A DNA stretch of 64,000 nucleotides from Reticulitermes lucifugus (taxonomy: Eukaryota > Arthropoda > Insecta > Blattodea > Rhinotermitidae): positions 27,674 through 91,673 of the forward strand of contig JAKCWW010000448.1 in NCBI GenBank assembly GCA_026260175.1. Reading direction: 5' to 3'. Shown in pieces: positions 23,260-35,774 of the stretch. The notes beneath the pieces are model-generated. The model had not been told where the DNA came from. It saw only the letters and a list, made by a program, of their open reading frames with translations, and searched no databases. Each line of letters starts with the position of its first letter. Within the stretch, counting starts at the first letter, position 1. Made by a program: the position numbers and the translations under genes.

Positions 23260-25720
23260 ATTTGTTTCGGGTAGATACTGAGTTGATTGGAAGGGTTGCA
23301 AGGATTTTGGCCAATCAGAGTTGCGGAAAGGGAAGTGGGGATAATACTGTAGCTAGGTAATGGGAATTGAGAGCTCGAAATTTATTTATTTGTTATTATG
23401 TTTGATTATTCCTTTTTCATAATGATGACGTAACACATCAGTCACTACTTTTCACATTCTGTCCTTGTGTTAGTAGACACGTACGTTGTGTGTTGATCAA
23501 AAATCCCCATCCCATTCTAGAAGGTATTTTGCAGTTTTATTGTATGGAGTCCGAAGTTCATTGCCGTGTTTGCAAGAGCCCGCCACTAATCCCCTTTCCT
23601 ATCCGAACGAGTCTAGTCCACACCACTCACTCTATTCCTTTAAAATTCATTTTAGTAATATATTTCTATATACGCCTGCGTCGTCAAAGCGGTCTTTTGT
23701 CTTTAGAATTTACAATAAACAATGTTAGGCATTTCTTACATTTGTAGTACATACTACATGTCCCGCACAACGTTTTCTTAATTTTGTCATATAAGTAGTA
23801 TTTTATGTACAATACAAATTATGACGCCCTGTGCTTTGTAATGTTCTTTATCCTTCCTGTATATCCTCTCTCTCTTAGGTCAAAATATTATCTCCAGTTG
23901 AAAGAGCAAGTTTCACGCTCATACAAAACAACCGGTAGAATTATAGTATTGTATATGTTAGTCTTTGTGTTTTTAGATAGCAGACAGGAAGACCAAGGAT
24001 TGTGAACCGAATGGTAGCTGACATTGTAGATGCATGTCCCTTAAGTATGCTGACAATGCAGGTAGCGTATTTGCCGACTGCGGTGTAGTTCGATATTTAG
24101 CGGATATCCGATACTGATAACATTTAATGCTGTGTTGGTCAAACCCAGTATTCTCAGCTGTCGGCCCTATAATCGGGTGTCCTTCAGGAAGGCCGGTAAC
24201 TTGCTGCAGTACCTACGTTTAAATGCGGAAGGATATTCGTGGTTCCTCATTTCCTCCATCGGTATTCTAGGTCACAAGCACTTCCAAATCCTTACTCGCC
24301 TTGATCGTTCGTTTAGATGGTCTGTTTCCATCAAGTTCACAGAACAACCATACGTGCGTGTCATAGCTCTACAATATCTATGCTACGTGCCTCGCCCACG
24401 CTCTTCTCGCTGGTTTCATTGCCATAGTAATATCAGCCGAAGAAAAATTATGACGGTCTTCACTGTGTTATTTTTCCCGACCTGCAGAAAATTCGTTCAG
24501 TTTGCTGTCCAATATACTTTTCCTTAAGATGCAGTTTCAGAGATAAATTCAATAAACATGAGCGAACGCTTCGGAATTGTTACGCTGTGCGCACTTTTTT
24601 AAACTTCTTTCAGATTATCTTGATTTATGGCACTGGATCTATAAAGGTGCCCCTTCTCCGATGTACGTGAAAAAAGAAAGACAAAAATTGAATTCAGGAG
24701 GTTTATACTCGTACTAATTGGATTTGCTGTCGTTACGTCATAACGTTACGTCGTAGGCTACACAGATACGAATATGAGTAAAGAATAGGATACCCGAGGG
24801 TAGCCCCTTAGCTTGGTATCAGCTTCATTTTTATGCATAGCTTACTGCGTCTATGCAAAACATTTCTGTTTAATATAAATATAAGCATGAATATACATAA
24901 GGAAGAAATGAATAATGAACTGATAGGAAGGAAAAACGTTAAGAGAAGTTAATTCGTTAAAGCGCATTGGGTACAGTATGTACCATATGCTGTAACATAA
25001 AAGGAAAAGTTGCATTGTGCCCACACAGAATATTTACCTATTTCCTCGATTCTAAGACGCACTGTTATGCATTTCAATATTTCTGATATCCTGGCGCGTC
25101 TTACACGTGTTGGCGTCTAAGAATCAATGTCGAAAAATTACATTGTGTGACAAACGTGCAAGGGAAGTCTTTATTCCCATAACACTAGTCGTGGGACAGT
25201 AATCACAAAGATGGCAACGAAGGAGATTCAGACAGCGTTTCTATTCTCATTTCCGTGTCAAGTGTCGGACGTGTGACATATATAAAGGACCTGATGGGAG
25301 CTTGGAGACTGAACATACCAAGTAGTGTTAATACTAACTGTATTCAGTTATAGCTGTTCTCATTGTTGCGTCTTTAAACATTTCTTACAATTAGCGCTCG
25401 TAACAGAGAGTTGGGGGTGGGTATCGTTGGCATTGTTGAACAATCGGTTATCGTCGTTCCAAGAAATGCTGCGTTACAAATGCACTTGATGGACAGTTCT
25501 GGTCTCGACTGACCTGATAAAGAAGAGAGTTAGAGCAGTGTGTAGAATCCGAGGACTGAACGCGCAGTTCAGGAAGACTGTGAACAGATAATTTTTTTTT
25601 TAATATTCAGTTTTGTGTTGATTTGTGTTTGTTAATACAAGAAACGTTTTGTGTTTGAATATTGACAACTTGTATTCCAATATATTGTACATCATTTTCG
25701 TATAAAACCTATTACAGAAT
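23260..25720. other. Largest stretch with little recognisable content
   Basis: It contains a 131-codon open frame (24132-24527) with no recognised domain and TTTTTCCCGACCTGCAGAAA, which may be a trace of a G repeat. Otherwise featureless. Confidence 0.45.
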
Positions 25721-25724
25721 CAAG

Positions 25725-25850
25725 GGTGCGTCTTACAGTTCTCACAATAAACAACATTTTTTCGTTAACGGCATTTAACGGGTTAGCCCTTTTCAATGAT
25801 GAGGAAATGTATTTTCTGTGACGTGAAGAATTCAGTTTTTAAATAATAGT
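25725..25850 (+). repeat. F repeat, partial
   Basis: AGTTCTCACAATAAACAACA, TTTAACGGGTTAGCCCTTTT and ATTTTCTGTGACGTGAAGAA. Confidence 0.72.
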
Positions 25851-26435
25851 AGTTGTTGAGTCCTGTCACGTATCTTTCGTTATGGCTAGTTATAATTTCT
25901 TTAAAGATATAATTTGAGAGAAGTATGGAGGAAAGGACAGACGTATAAACAAACGGATTATGGACCTATGTTGTAAGTAGGTTGATGAATTTTCATACTT
26001 CATCTCCACCATTTCGTAACTGAGTTATTCTGATAAATGTTTTATGTTCTTCGCCATTTGATTCTTTTAATTTTTAGTAAAGCAATAGCACACGCATTAG
26101 GCAAAGGTTACAGAACTTTACATTATTTTGTTCGCTGGTTTGCGGGCTAGAAGTCAGCGTGCATCCGCAACGCCCTGCGACCGGTTCTGTCTTCAACCAA
26201 ACACTGAGACGGCTCCCAAATTCCAAGGTGCTATGACGTGTTTCTCATGCAGCTTTTCCCATTTTAAATTCATCAGAATTAAAGACCTAGCTACGGTGGC
26301 AACCAGGTTACCCTTCCAAATTATTCAACAGATTATTATATAGAAACTTCGCATTCCATTTCTCAGGTCACTGCTGCACTTAATGGAGGTCTTACAAAGG
26401 TCTCACCATCGAACGTGAATTAACAAAACTCTTCA

Positions 26436-27268
26436 GTGAACACGCAGAGCAATGAGCTTTGCACCTTACTTAAATACTTTACCAAATGGGAACTCAGTTT
26501 AAATGCCCATAAGACAGAAACTATTCTATTTTCAAAGCGCCGCCCCCGTCTTCCGGAACGTGTTCAAATTGGTAATACATCTGTGCCCTGGGCCTCGGAC
26601 GTAAAATATTTAGGCCTTCTTCTAGACCCAAAACTGCTCTACACCATGCACCTACGTACCGTTACCAACAAAGCCACAGGTAATCTTTGTAACATCTTCC
26701 CCCTACTTACTCGAGACTCCACGCTCTCACAAACCTCCAAATTAACCCTATATAAACTACTTATCCGATCCCTTCTTACGTACGCCGCCACTGTCTGCAA
26801 TACCACATGTAATTCAAACTACCTCAAACTCCAAGTCTTCAAGAACAAGAGCTTACGAGTGATCGGTGACTATCGCAGAGGTACTCCCATCTCCCATTTG
26901 CACGAAACCCTTAATATTGAACCTATCCGAGACTTCATCCACCAACTTACGGTCAAATAGTTTGCTAACTGTCCATACCATCCTAACCCCCTGGTCCAAC
27001 ATGTCGGAAATTACACTCTAGACGACCTGAACTCTTTATACACAACTTACAAACACAAACGACCGCAACATATCCTGCTGTAACCGGCTCACTATCAGGC
27101 ATAGTGTTCTTTAGTATTTTTTCACTAATGTTTTTTTTATATTTCCCTCTCTTTAACTTTTGTTTCACGCACTCATAGTTAGCTAAATTGGTTATAGGAA
27201 CAACTTTGTGATTTTTCTTTGTATACTGTAAATACTGCCAATATCATCTTTGAAATAAATATTTAAAA
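26436..27268 (+). mobile_element. Jockey-type LINE, 3' end with poly(A) signal
   Basis: An intact 174-codon frame (26436-26957) reads LLKYFTKWELSLNAHKTETI, then VKYLGLLLDPKLLYTMHL, NKATGNLCNIFPLLTRDSTL and KLTLYKLLIRSLLTYAATVC. This is the region after the catalytic palm of Jockey-clade reverse transcriptase. A single stop at 26958 precedes the last conserved residues (FANCPYHPNPLVQHVGNYTL, DDLNSLYTTYKHKRPQHIL). A 3' UTR ends with AATAAATATTTAAAAAA. It is 5'-truncated, as is usual for LINEs. Confidence 0.9.
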
Positions 27269-27269
27269 A

Positions 27270-27454
27270 ATGAGCTTTGCCCAGCAAATATATCCCGGCT
27301 TTAATCTGCTCTTAATTTCTTTGCGAACTAAATTTTCATTTGTTAGCATCTTTCCCAGGTATGTTAACTTTGCCAGATTTTCAAACGGTTTATTAGCTGT
27401 CTTTATGTTGTGACTTAGTCCTAATTTTTGTCGATGAGGCATGAATATATAGGC
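27270..27454 (-). mobile_element. LINE-1a reverse-transcriptase fragment, distal part
   Basis: The minus strand reads MPHRQKLGLSHNIKTANKPF, then ENLAKLTYLGKMLTNENLVR and KEIKSRLKPG in one frame, matching the post-palm region (HNIKIANRSFENV.QFKYLG, recalled). The rest of the LINE resumes at 29265, beyond the mariner complex. Confidence 0.84.
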
Positions 27455-27456
27455 TA

Positions 27457-29242
27457 CAGGATGCGACAGAAAGTGCTGACACATTTTGCATTTTAATAAT
27501 ACTCAAAGTAAGGACATTTCAAACATAATTATATCAAAATACACATAAAAGTTTAGAAATTCAGTACAGGTACACAAATTTCCAATTTCTTAAAAATAAT
27601 GTGTCAGGTAACCTCCATCACAAGCAGTACTTTTATTCACTGAAAAAGGTATTACATTGCTTTCTATAGCTCTTCCTGTGAAGAAGCGGCGATTCCTTCC
27701 CGATCTTTGTCTTCAGTTCTTCAATCATTGCTGTACATGCGGCGGAAAGTGCGAAAATTTTTTATCTCCTTAACTTTTATGACTTAAATTTTAGCGCGTT
27801 CGCCATTCTCAAGGTCAAGAGAGATTATGGCAGTTTATTTATGGCTGCCACACAATTCTGAGATGGAACAGTTATCAGTGCTCATGCATGTTGTTTGTGT
27901 TGAGTTTTTAGAGTTACACAACACAAATCCAAACATCATAAACGAATAAATAATGTCTGATGAAGTCCATTTTCATTTCTCGGGATATGTGGATGTACAG
28001 GAAGGGGCAGCGTTCATCAAGCATTGTTAAAGATACACTAGTCAATCACGGTTTATTAAAATTTATTCAAAGTAATGTGAATTGGAAGACACATGTTTGT
28101 AATTGCTGAGAAACATTACAAAGGAGGTACTCTTAAAAACAACGCCCGTTAGATATCGTCCATCAAGATTGATGTACTGATGAACTCGGTTCATAGCACT
28201 TTCCATTGCGCGGACATGACAGGTGATACAGCACTTCTATCTCAGGAATTCTTACTTTGAGAGTGTGTAGGTCTGCCGAACGTGTCTGGAACACTCTTCT
28301 TTTCAAATAGCCCCCAAAAGGAAACCAAAAGCCGACAAATCGGGCGAACGGGCTGGCCAAGAAATGTAGCCATAAACACCGTTATATTTGGGAACGTCTG
28401 TACGGCGAATGCATGGTGGACAGCCGATCTCAGATCCATCCCTAGCTGAACATATAGCGAACTTAGTCTCATTCTCTCTCCGGAGCTGCCCGAGTACTAC
28501 CTAAATCAAAATAACGAATGAACGCTGCCCCACCTTGTAGAAAACGTTCGCTATTGGTGCCAAGGAAATTCGTCTGAAATGCATATATCTCCAATTCATT
28601 CTGTCAGAGTAACAGTGTGGTGTGGTGTGGTGTGGTGTAACACCATCCACCGTCGTCAGACCTCACATCTTTGAGAATGAACAACATTAAACATTGACAG
28701 TAAACGCCGGAAGTTACCGGGACATGTTGCGAACTTTCTGGCTCCTGAAAGGGCCGCCTATGCATGCGAAACATTGTTATAGCAAGAAGGTTACCATATC
28801 CTATACAGCTAAGATTTTCATAGATATTATGCAAAAATGTGCCCTGGACTACGCATTTCTCATTTCGGAGACATTTTTGGCCTCCATAATCTACGGACCT
28901 GAGGGCCCCTGACGCGCTAAAGGCGTATATTTTCCAGACAAGTCCAGCAGCGCTCCAGGAACTGAAGACAAAAATTCGGGAAGAGACTGCAGCTATGCCG
29001 CTATTTCACAAGAAGAGCTAGAGAAAGCAATTGTCTAACCCACTTTCTCGGGTGAACAAATGTATTTGCTTAGAAGGAGTTCGCCTGACAGACACTGTTT
29101 TCAAGATATATGACAAATCTATATCTTTAATGAATTTTCAAAGCTTGATTAATGTTTTGATATAATTATGTCATCACCTGTGGCATCACTTTATAAGAGT
29201 TATTAAAATATAAAATGTGTCTGTACTTTCTACCGCATCCTG
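27457..29242 (+). mobile_element. Mariner-type DNA transposon, rearranged, with a nested element
   Basis: Terminal inverted repeats CAGGATGCG..AGAAAGT and GACACATTTT match at both ends (36 of 42) and TA flanks both sides. The + strand transposase pieces are SDEVHFHFSGYVDV | ENVRYWCQG.S (split by the nested element at 27998-28537), RVTVWCGV, TVNAGSYRDMLRTF and, near the 3' end, LQELKTKIREETAAMP and LTDTVFKIY. The left end (27457 to about 27725) is an inverted copy of the transposase 3' end (EELKTKIGKE on the minus strand). The N-terminal DNA-binding part is missing. It is clearly non-functional and sits inside a LINE. Confidence 0.88.
27998..28537 (-). mobile_element. Second mariner-type element nested in the first
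   Basis: TIRs CAGGAAGGGGCAGCGTTCAT and CAAGGTGGGGCAGCGTTCAT face each other with TA on both sides (27996-27997 and 28538-28539). The minus strand keeps only the transposase C-terminus: WPARSPDLSAFGFLLGGYLK, then RRVFQTRSADLHTLKVRI. At 540 bp it is internally deleted. Removing it restores an uninterrupted reading of the host transposase. Confidence 0.9.
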
Positions 29243-29264
29243 TATTAGTTTGCTAAGTGTGTAT

Positions 29265-29640
29265 TTCTAGTCCAATTTCCTTACTAGCAGGTAATAAACC
29301 TTCTGTCTTTTTATTTATAGTATTTTTGTCTTTGTCCAATAATTAAAGTAGATCAGAAGCTCATGTGTCCCATTCAATTTTAGTATGTACTGGTTTGTTT
29401 AAACCTTCCTAATGGCATATTCTAAAGCAATTTTGAAACACAGTGGCGATAAAGTATCTCCTTTTTTCAGACCATTTTCAATAAGAAATGTGTCAGACAG
29501 ATGTTTACCTATTCAGACATTAATATGGGTTTCATTTAAGCACACTTAAATTACTGTAGCTAGTTCCATGGGCACACTAACCTAATTGACAATATTATAC
29601 AAAATCCTTTTTTTTTAAACAGATTCATAAAGTTCCTTGG
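29265..29640 (-). mobile_element. LINE-1a reverse-transcriptase fragment, proximal part
   Basis: The minus strand reads LSDTFLIENGLKKGDTLSPL then CFKIALEYAIRKV in one frame, the RT palm region before the catalytic YADD. The catalytic block itself is eroded. KEIGL near 29270 leads, across the mariner insertion, to 27454. Confidence 0.84.
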
Positions 29641-30048
29641 AGTCTAGGCGCTATAGCTAATGTACTGCTTCATTGCGGACACGCACCCAAAGGGGAGGCT
29701 GCCGGGTTGCAACCCTCCTCCACAAATCGGAATTTAAGAAACTCAGATTTTGTAGACACAATATCAAACATTTTATGTAATTTACCCTCCAGCCGAAATC
29801 GGCCGATAACTAGTACATTGGAATTTTAAAATATAAAATGGAAAACTTAGAACGTCTGAGATAAACGTAAAAGAAACCAAAATGATTAGACCTTGTGATT
29901 TAAATTAGGTGACTCATGGAATATGGTGTTATATTTATATGTATATAAATGCAGTTGAAAAGTGTTATGTTACACTTGTATTTATGACATGATTTTTATA
30001 ACGTCTTTTTTAAAATCAAGCATATATTATATATAACCTCAGTGTCAG

Positions 30049-30062
30049 CACCCCCCCCCCGC
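30049..30062. repeat. Poly(C) run
   Basis: Twelve or more C bases in a row. Length is prone to assembly error. Confidence 0.9.
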
Positions 30063-30479
30063 ACAATGAAAAATTCTGGGTGCGCCCTGCTTTATTGTAT
30101 TTCATTTCCTCCTTAAATATGTGATCAGTGGTTAATCTCTGACTGCTCCAAGTCCACACAGCTCAACCCCCAATAACGTTAAGTTATAAACGGTTAGTGA
30201 AATAACTAAGCATAGAGACATGAATTGTTTATTAGAATGAATGGCGTACGTCTTATATGCGATTACGTAAGCGGATGTCAGTTGTCCCAGTGGAGTGCGC
30301 ATGTATCTTCGTTAGGAAGTAAGTGTGCCATGTACGTATTTGATACGTACTTCTTAATTATTTGGTAATTAGCGTAACTTTGAGCGTGACGAACAGGAAA
30401 CTTATGTCCCTGAGACAGTAACAGCAGTTGCGGAATTGATTCACCCTTGCAGCACCTTTAAAATTTGAAAATTCTGCGT

Positions 30480-30660
30480 TTAGCTCACACATTTTATTTA
30501 TGTGTTCCCTATTATTCTCTCAGTAAACAGTGATAATCTTCCTAAACATTATGAATCGGTTGGTCTTTATAATGAAGACGGGCTGTGTTCTCTGCGAAGT
30601 AGGAATTTAACTTTTATATATTATGTCTATTTAGATTATATCAGGTTTCGCAAGGTGGTT
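30480..30660 (+). repeat. F repeat
   Basis: CTCAGTAAACAGTGATAATC, TTATGAATCGGTTGGTCTTT and CTCTGCGAAGTAGGAATTTA. Confidence 0.83.
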
Positions 30661-31794
30661 CTAATTTCTGGCGCAATTTTTCTCGTCTCTGCTGTTAAGT
30701 TTAATACGCGATCCTGTGTCGTACTTACCATGATGCACGATAATACAGTGAGATCGTATTAACTTTCTCCGCACAAGACCAGTCCGCCACTGTAAACAAC
30801 AACAACGTCTTGAAACATAGAGGCCAGCCCCCTCCCTCCCAACATGCAAGATTACATCATCACGAATGGCAGACTGTGGCAAGCTCTGATGAAGAATTGA
30901 GTCGAGTCACAAAGCTTGCGAGTGTCAGGCATTGTGTATGTGTGTACGTGTGTGTTACGCTTATCGCGCTGTGCTTATCACTGCTGAAATTCCGTAAGTG
31001 AGAAGTAGTGTGGGTGTGCAACAGAGCCGGCGTATGGTGCGATGGTGGTTGTTAGTGACAAATGCATATAAGTACATGAATTCTTTATGTTGTGGTGTTT
31101 GAGTTAGACGTGAAAGTGGTTTTGTGGTAGAAATGTTTCAGCCAGAATTTACAAACACCAGCTATGACAGGTTTGTTATAACTAGATAGTTCAGTCCATG
31201 ACGGTAGTAGGTGTTAATGTGGCACGTTTGTCAATGCCATGGTGAGGCAAGCCGTACTGCGCGCGTTGCGCCACAAACGAGCCTGTTAGAACTTCAAATT
31301 GAAATTGAAGGCGTTTCTTATGAGTCTGTGCCTTTGTGGGATTGTATCATACTGCGGTAGAATGTAACTTTTGTTAACCTGTGTATTCGGTTCAGCACTG
31401 GTTAATTAATGGGCGCTTTTGAATTCGCTAATGAACCAGTGTGTTCCGTAAAATGTAGGAAGTGTCTTGACTGACCGAACGATTGTTGGTCTCTCAAGAA
31501 GGGCTTACAGATTTGGATCGGTATTACACTGCTCTCTTGGACCTGTGCACGAACGTGAATGGAAAAGGCAGTTTACGCGACCCCGTTGGTCGGCCGGTCT
31601 GTCGGTGCAACCTCGGCTCAACAACATAGTTTATTTTAAAGGTATTATTTAAGGAATTGTTAGAAGAAACAGTCAGTACGTCCCTTCTCCGGGTTAGGAT
31701 TTAAACCTTGAACCTTGCATATACGAAGCAGTAGTGACAGTGATAATAGAGTTAAAAACGGAGTAACTTACTCTTTTGAATTATGACCCGTGAC

Positions 31795-31950
31795 AGCTCA
31801 GTCAATATAGTGACTATTAGCTACGTACTGAACGACCGGAGTTCGATGTACGGTGGGGGGTAGGAATTTTTCTATTTAGCACCACGTGAAGACCTGCTCT
31901 GGGGACCAGCAGTTTACTATCCAATGGGTCCAGGAGCGTAGCAGTCGAAG
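31795..31950 (+). repeat. S3 SINE, diverged
   Basis: The head CAGCTCAGTCAATATAGTGA and GGAGTTCGATGTAC (B-box-like) are followed by a body that is hard to align beyond CTGCTCTGGGGACC and CAATGGGTCC. Confidence 0.68.
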
Positions 31951-32534
31951 CGTGAGTGACTTGACTCCTGTGTGGTGCCCAGATTAGGAATGCGTCGAGC
32001 TCTGCATGCATGTCCTACAAATATGCAAAGCAAGTACATTGAAGACCGTTTCAGATAATATTTGATGCCTAGCCACTGTACACATGCACAACCGCGTGTT
32101 ATTAAATGCTGTTAGGTGCCATTCAGGAGTGACTAGAGACACGACACAGTAGTCCTGTTGTCATTTGAATTTAAAGAGGCACCTAGTTATCTACGTTTCG
32201 GAGAAACGTGGTGCCTCTGTATTGAATTGCATTCAGAATATGGAGACATTGCTCGAAAACGTCGGCGACCAACCCACTTATCAAAGTAAGCGGTGTCAAT
32301 TCCAGAAAGGAGACTGCCATGACTACGCCGGATGGCGTACATTATTCGGCTGTGCATTGCTGCAGTTCTGCCGTACAGAACGCTACATTCTGTACTGACA
32401 TACTGTAGAGTGCAGCAGAAGGTTGTTCTGGGATTTATGTACAGCTGTTACAGAATACAGTTCCTTACTTTAATAAAGCAAGCATAACCTTTGAATCATG
32501 AAATCCGTGTTAGCAGTATATAAAAGTTCATGTC

Positions 32535-32735
32535 CTACTTCACAGCAGACACATTACGTCTCCATTACAAAGATAACCGGCTAATACTCTTTTGCGAAAT
32601 GATCGCCGTTAATTGTAAGAATCATCTGACAAACATAAATACACTCTGTGGGCAAAGTGCATAGTTTCTTGATGTTAAATCAAGTGGTATATGTATTTAC
32701 CGCTGTGTTTTAAAGGTTTAAAATTTGGTTTGCTG
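32535..32735 (-). repeat. F repeat
   Basis: In reverse: ATAACCGGCTAATACTCTTT, TGATCGCCGTTAATTGTAAG, ATAAATACACTCTGTGGGCA and AAGTGCATAGTTTCTTG. Confidence 0.82.
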
Positions 32736-33724
32736 TGTTTATAATGTCTATGTGTGGTGCAGTTGAAGCTCGGCTTATTACATAACTGTGGCGTTGAAGT
32801 AAATATGGCTACTTGCTGCTGCTGTGTACAGACATGTTCCGTGTCCTTCTTAAGCGCCTCCTCCCTTTCTTTTTCCCAATTAAAATTCTGCTTGTGCGCT
32901 CAGTGCATGCTGATTACGCTGCACATTTTATTCTTCTTGGTTTGATCACCATAGCATTTAGCGAAGAATACGGTTATGGAACTTTTCATTAAGAACCGTT
33001 GTGTCGTCCGGTCACTTGCTGGTCTACAAATGTTCTTTTAAGCACCCTGTTCTCTGACATCCCCAGTGTTTTGTTCCCTGAGGTCAGCAGAATCCGAGTG
33101 TACGTGTATCCCCAAGCGGTGTGTGTTCATGCATTGTCAAACATAGGTCGAAAGGAACGAGGAGTGTGTTGGCAGCTTTCGTTCTTGCAACTGTTTCTGT
33201 ACATGATATGGAGTTAAAAAAGACAAGGTGTGTTTCCTGTCGTTGCCTTGATGCTTCATGTCAGCGTACTAGCTATAAACTGAAATTAATGCAAAAGAAT
33301 GTGTTAATGTTGCGTGAACTTGTGAAACGCACAGTGCATTTATTAACCTTGTCGCGTGTGTCGTGGATTATTTCTAGTATTCTATTGCCGTTGGTAGTGG
33401 TGATGACAATGCATACTGACATCCGTTGTTATGGTTGCCTAAAGGAAATGTTCGTGTAGGTGGAAGTTAAAGAAAAGTTGATTCAGCTGTTTAGTGTACT
33501 GGTGGAATGCGACCCTGGTGAGTGTCCGTGTACAGTGCTGCGTAGGTACGCCCCCAGGATTATGTTACTGGTACGTTTGTAATGAATGTCATTAACGGTT
33601 CGCCTCCACTGTGCGTCTCGGGGTATCCCTGCAACTGTCAGCAGCTGCAATGCCTGAAGGTAATTCTGTTTTGTTAGCTAGAGTATGTTGTTCTCTTGCG
33701 CTTTTTGTGTGGCTGTCCATACTT

Positions 33725-33925
33725 AACCCTTTAAAGCACACTGGTAAACTTGCTCAGACATTAAAAACTCTGTTTTTTCCCCACATGATTTATGTGCTTT
33801 GTGCGATTCTGGCAATCAACAGCGATTATTTCTGGACACAGCTTTAGTTGGTTGGGCTTTATAATGGAGATGCATTTGGTTCTCCGTGCAGGTAGGAGCC
33901 CAGTTTGTATGTAGGACTGCTGTTT
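33725..33925 (+). repeat. F repeat
   Basis: It opens with TTAACCCTTTAAAGCACACT, which seems to be the family 5' end, then has ATCAACAGCGATTATTTCTG and GGGCTTTATAATGGAGATGC. Confidence 0.84.
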
Positions 33926-34215
33926 AGACGTACGCTGTTCGTTTGCGTGAAAAACATTAACTTAAAAATTACCACCGAAATGCAGCCCTACCAACATTGA
34001 CAAATTTCAAATTGCAGCTGTCCAGTTGAAAAGCAACCAAAAACTACAAAATTCAGTGTCTTGTCTTTGCTACATACTCGAACAGTCCATTCCCCGTCGT
34101 CTCACCTTCTCTTCCCAGCTTACCTTTACCTGAAGTACGAGCGGGCACAGCCCGGAAGGCTGCGGAGTTGTAAACTTTATGTCTCCTCCGTAATGAACGT
34201 AGTCTGTCTCTACAC

Positions 34216-34243
34216 CCCTTATTATTATTATTATTATTATTAA
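34216..34243. repeat. (ATT)n microsatellite
   Basis: About nine ATT units. Confidence 0.93.
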
Positions 34244-34629
34244 TTTTATTCTGCCCCTTCCTCTTCCTCTCTGTGTCTGTTCATTTCTCATCCATTTTAA
34301 ATGATTTTAGATTAACGTCATCCTTAAAAGTGTTAATACTTTTGCATTCGTGTTATTGAAGATAAAACAAGTAACCGAAGATTGAGATGAGCAGGACATA
34401 TAGCACACATGGAGTGATATGACAAGTGATCACAAAATTTTAGTCAGAAAATTTTAAGGGCAGAGAACATGTGAAAAGCCTAGACATCTTAGAATAGTAT
34501 TATTAAAGCTGTTTTTGGTGTCAGTATCACGTCATCAAGGAAAAGAGCACGGAAAGCGCTCATTTTGGCCGCTTGCCTGTTTCCCTGAGGATGGCGTCCC
34601 ATTCTGTCGGAAACATTGTGTTTTAAATT

Positions 34630-35005
34630 TTAGGCGCGTTTGCAATGTTTCGAAAAGCGACTGTTAGCTTCGTCTGTCCGCACGTATCAGCGCGGCTGCC
34701 ACTGGGCGGATTTCTGTGAAATTTGATATTGAGGACTTTCATGAAAATCTGTCGAGAAACTCCAAATTTGGTTAAAATCGGGCACTTTACATAAGGACCT
34801 AAGCACGTTTTGTTGTTGCCCGCAACATAAATTCGCCATAAAAGCATTCTTGTGCAATGCTCAATATTTTTATGTGTTCACTGTGACTTGTAGCTCAACA
34901 ATGCACACAACGCCTTGTTGCGTTTCCACTGCGACAATGGTTATGCGAACCCGGCACGGTGTTACGTTACACGTACATTGCATGTCTCGTTATTTTCAAC
35001 GTGAC
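34630..35005 (+). repeat. G repeat, internally shortened
   Basis: GGCGCGTTTGCAATGTTTCG, GGGCGGATTTCTGTGAAATT, AATCTGTCGAGAAACTCCAA and GTTACGTTACACGTACATTG. The middle third is missing. Confidence 0.86.
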
Positions 35006-35379
35006 ACGATGGACAAAAATGAATGACTATTAATGTGATGTACCATTTTCAGACTCCTGTACGAGAATTGTTTTTCGCCCCTATCCACGGGTTATCAAAT
35101 GTGACTGCCAGAAAGGACGTACAAACAAAAAGGATGCAAAGGTGTGTAGCATTAGCAGTTTGCGCCATAGCAAACAAGCATCATTTACAAAGGATTTCCT
35201 TATCACTTTAATGTTTTCTTTCTGTAGATAAAGTGTACCTGGACCCGACTTATGTAGATTCTGTCGCTAGTAGTCGCACAGAATTTGTCGACTGACACAT
35301 TTACAATGACGTGTCGCATACGAATACCGAAAGGTTAAGCCCAAAAGTGGCACGTCGAGTTTTTTGCGTGTTCGCAATG

Positions 35380-35460
35380 TAAGTTTACCGCACGACGCCG
35401 CGTAATATCCCAGAAGAGCGCAGATCTCTCCTCAACATCGCGGAAGCCTGAAATCGAAGT
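35380..35460. repeat. E-family half-element
   Basis: GCCGCGTAATATCCCAGAAG, AGCGCAGATCT and CATCGCGGAAGCCTGAAATC match the 45900-46125 cluster. It directly follows GCGTGTTCGCAATG, the start of a G repeat. Confidence 0.74.
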
Positions 35461-35774
35461 TTACAAAACTTCGTCTCTAATATCTCCGTATAGGCTGTCA
35501 GTCCGTCTAACCCTGTGTTAACAACCCGAAAACCTCTCAACGTGTTCTGTGGGAATATGAGGGGGTATTGTATTGTCACTGAAATATGCCTGACACGTTT
35601 CAGAGATTAAAACTGGAAAGTAATAGACAGTAATTGGATACCTTCATGTATTTCTGCAAGCATTTTCGAGAGCAACACATGAACACAAATGTACGAGTAT
35701 AAGCACACTGAAGATAATGCGTACATGGGCGTCGAAACCCTGTGCCAAATGAATAAATAACAAAACAAGACAGG

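Larger units (their letters stand above)
30665..33720. other. Mostly unrecognised intronic sequence
   Basis: Apart from the S3 SINE at 31795 and F repeat at 32535, only short frames were found. The 112-codon frame at 33121-33459 shows no domain or codon bias that I can support. Confidence 0.45.

Noticed and set aside
24132-24527. A 131-codon open frame as a gene
   Set aside because: No family resemblance and no matching neighbouring exon. The tail looks like a trace of a G repeat.
28617-28642. A TGGTG minisatellite as an independent feature
   Set aside because: It falls in the VTVWCGV coding segment of the mariner transposase and is a short slippage there.
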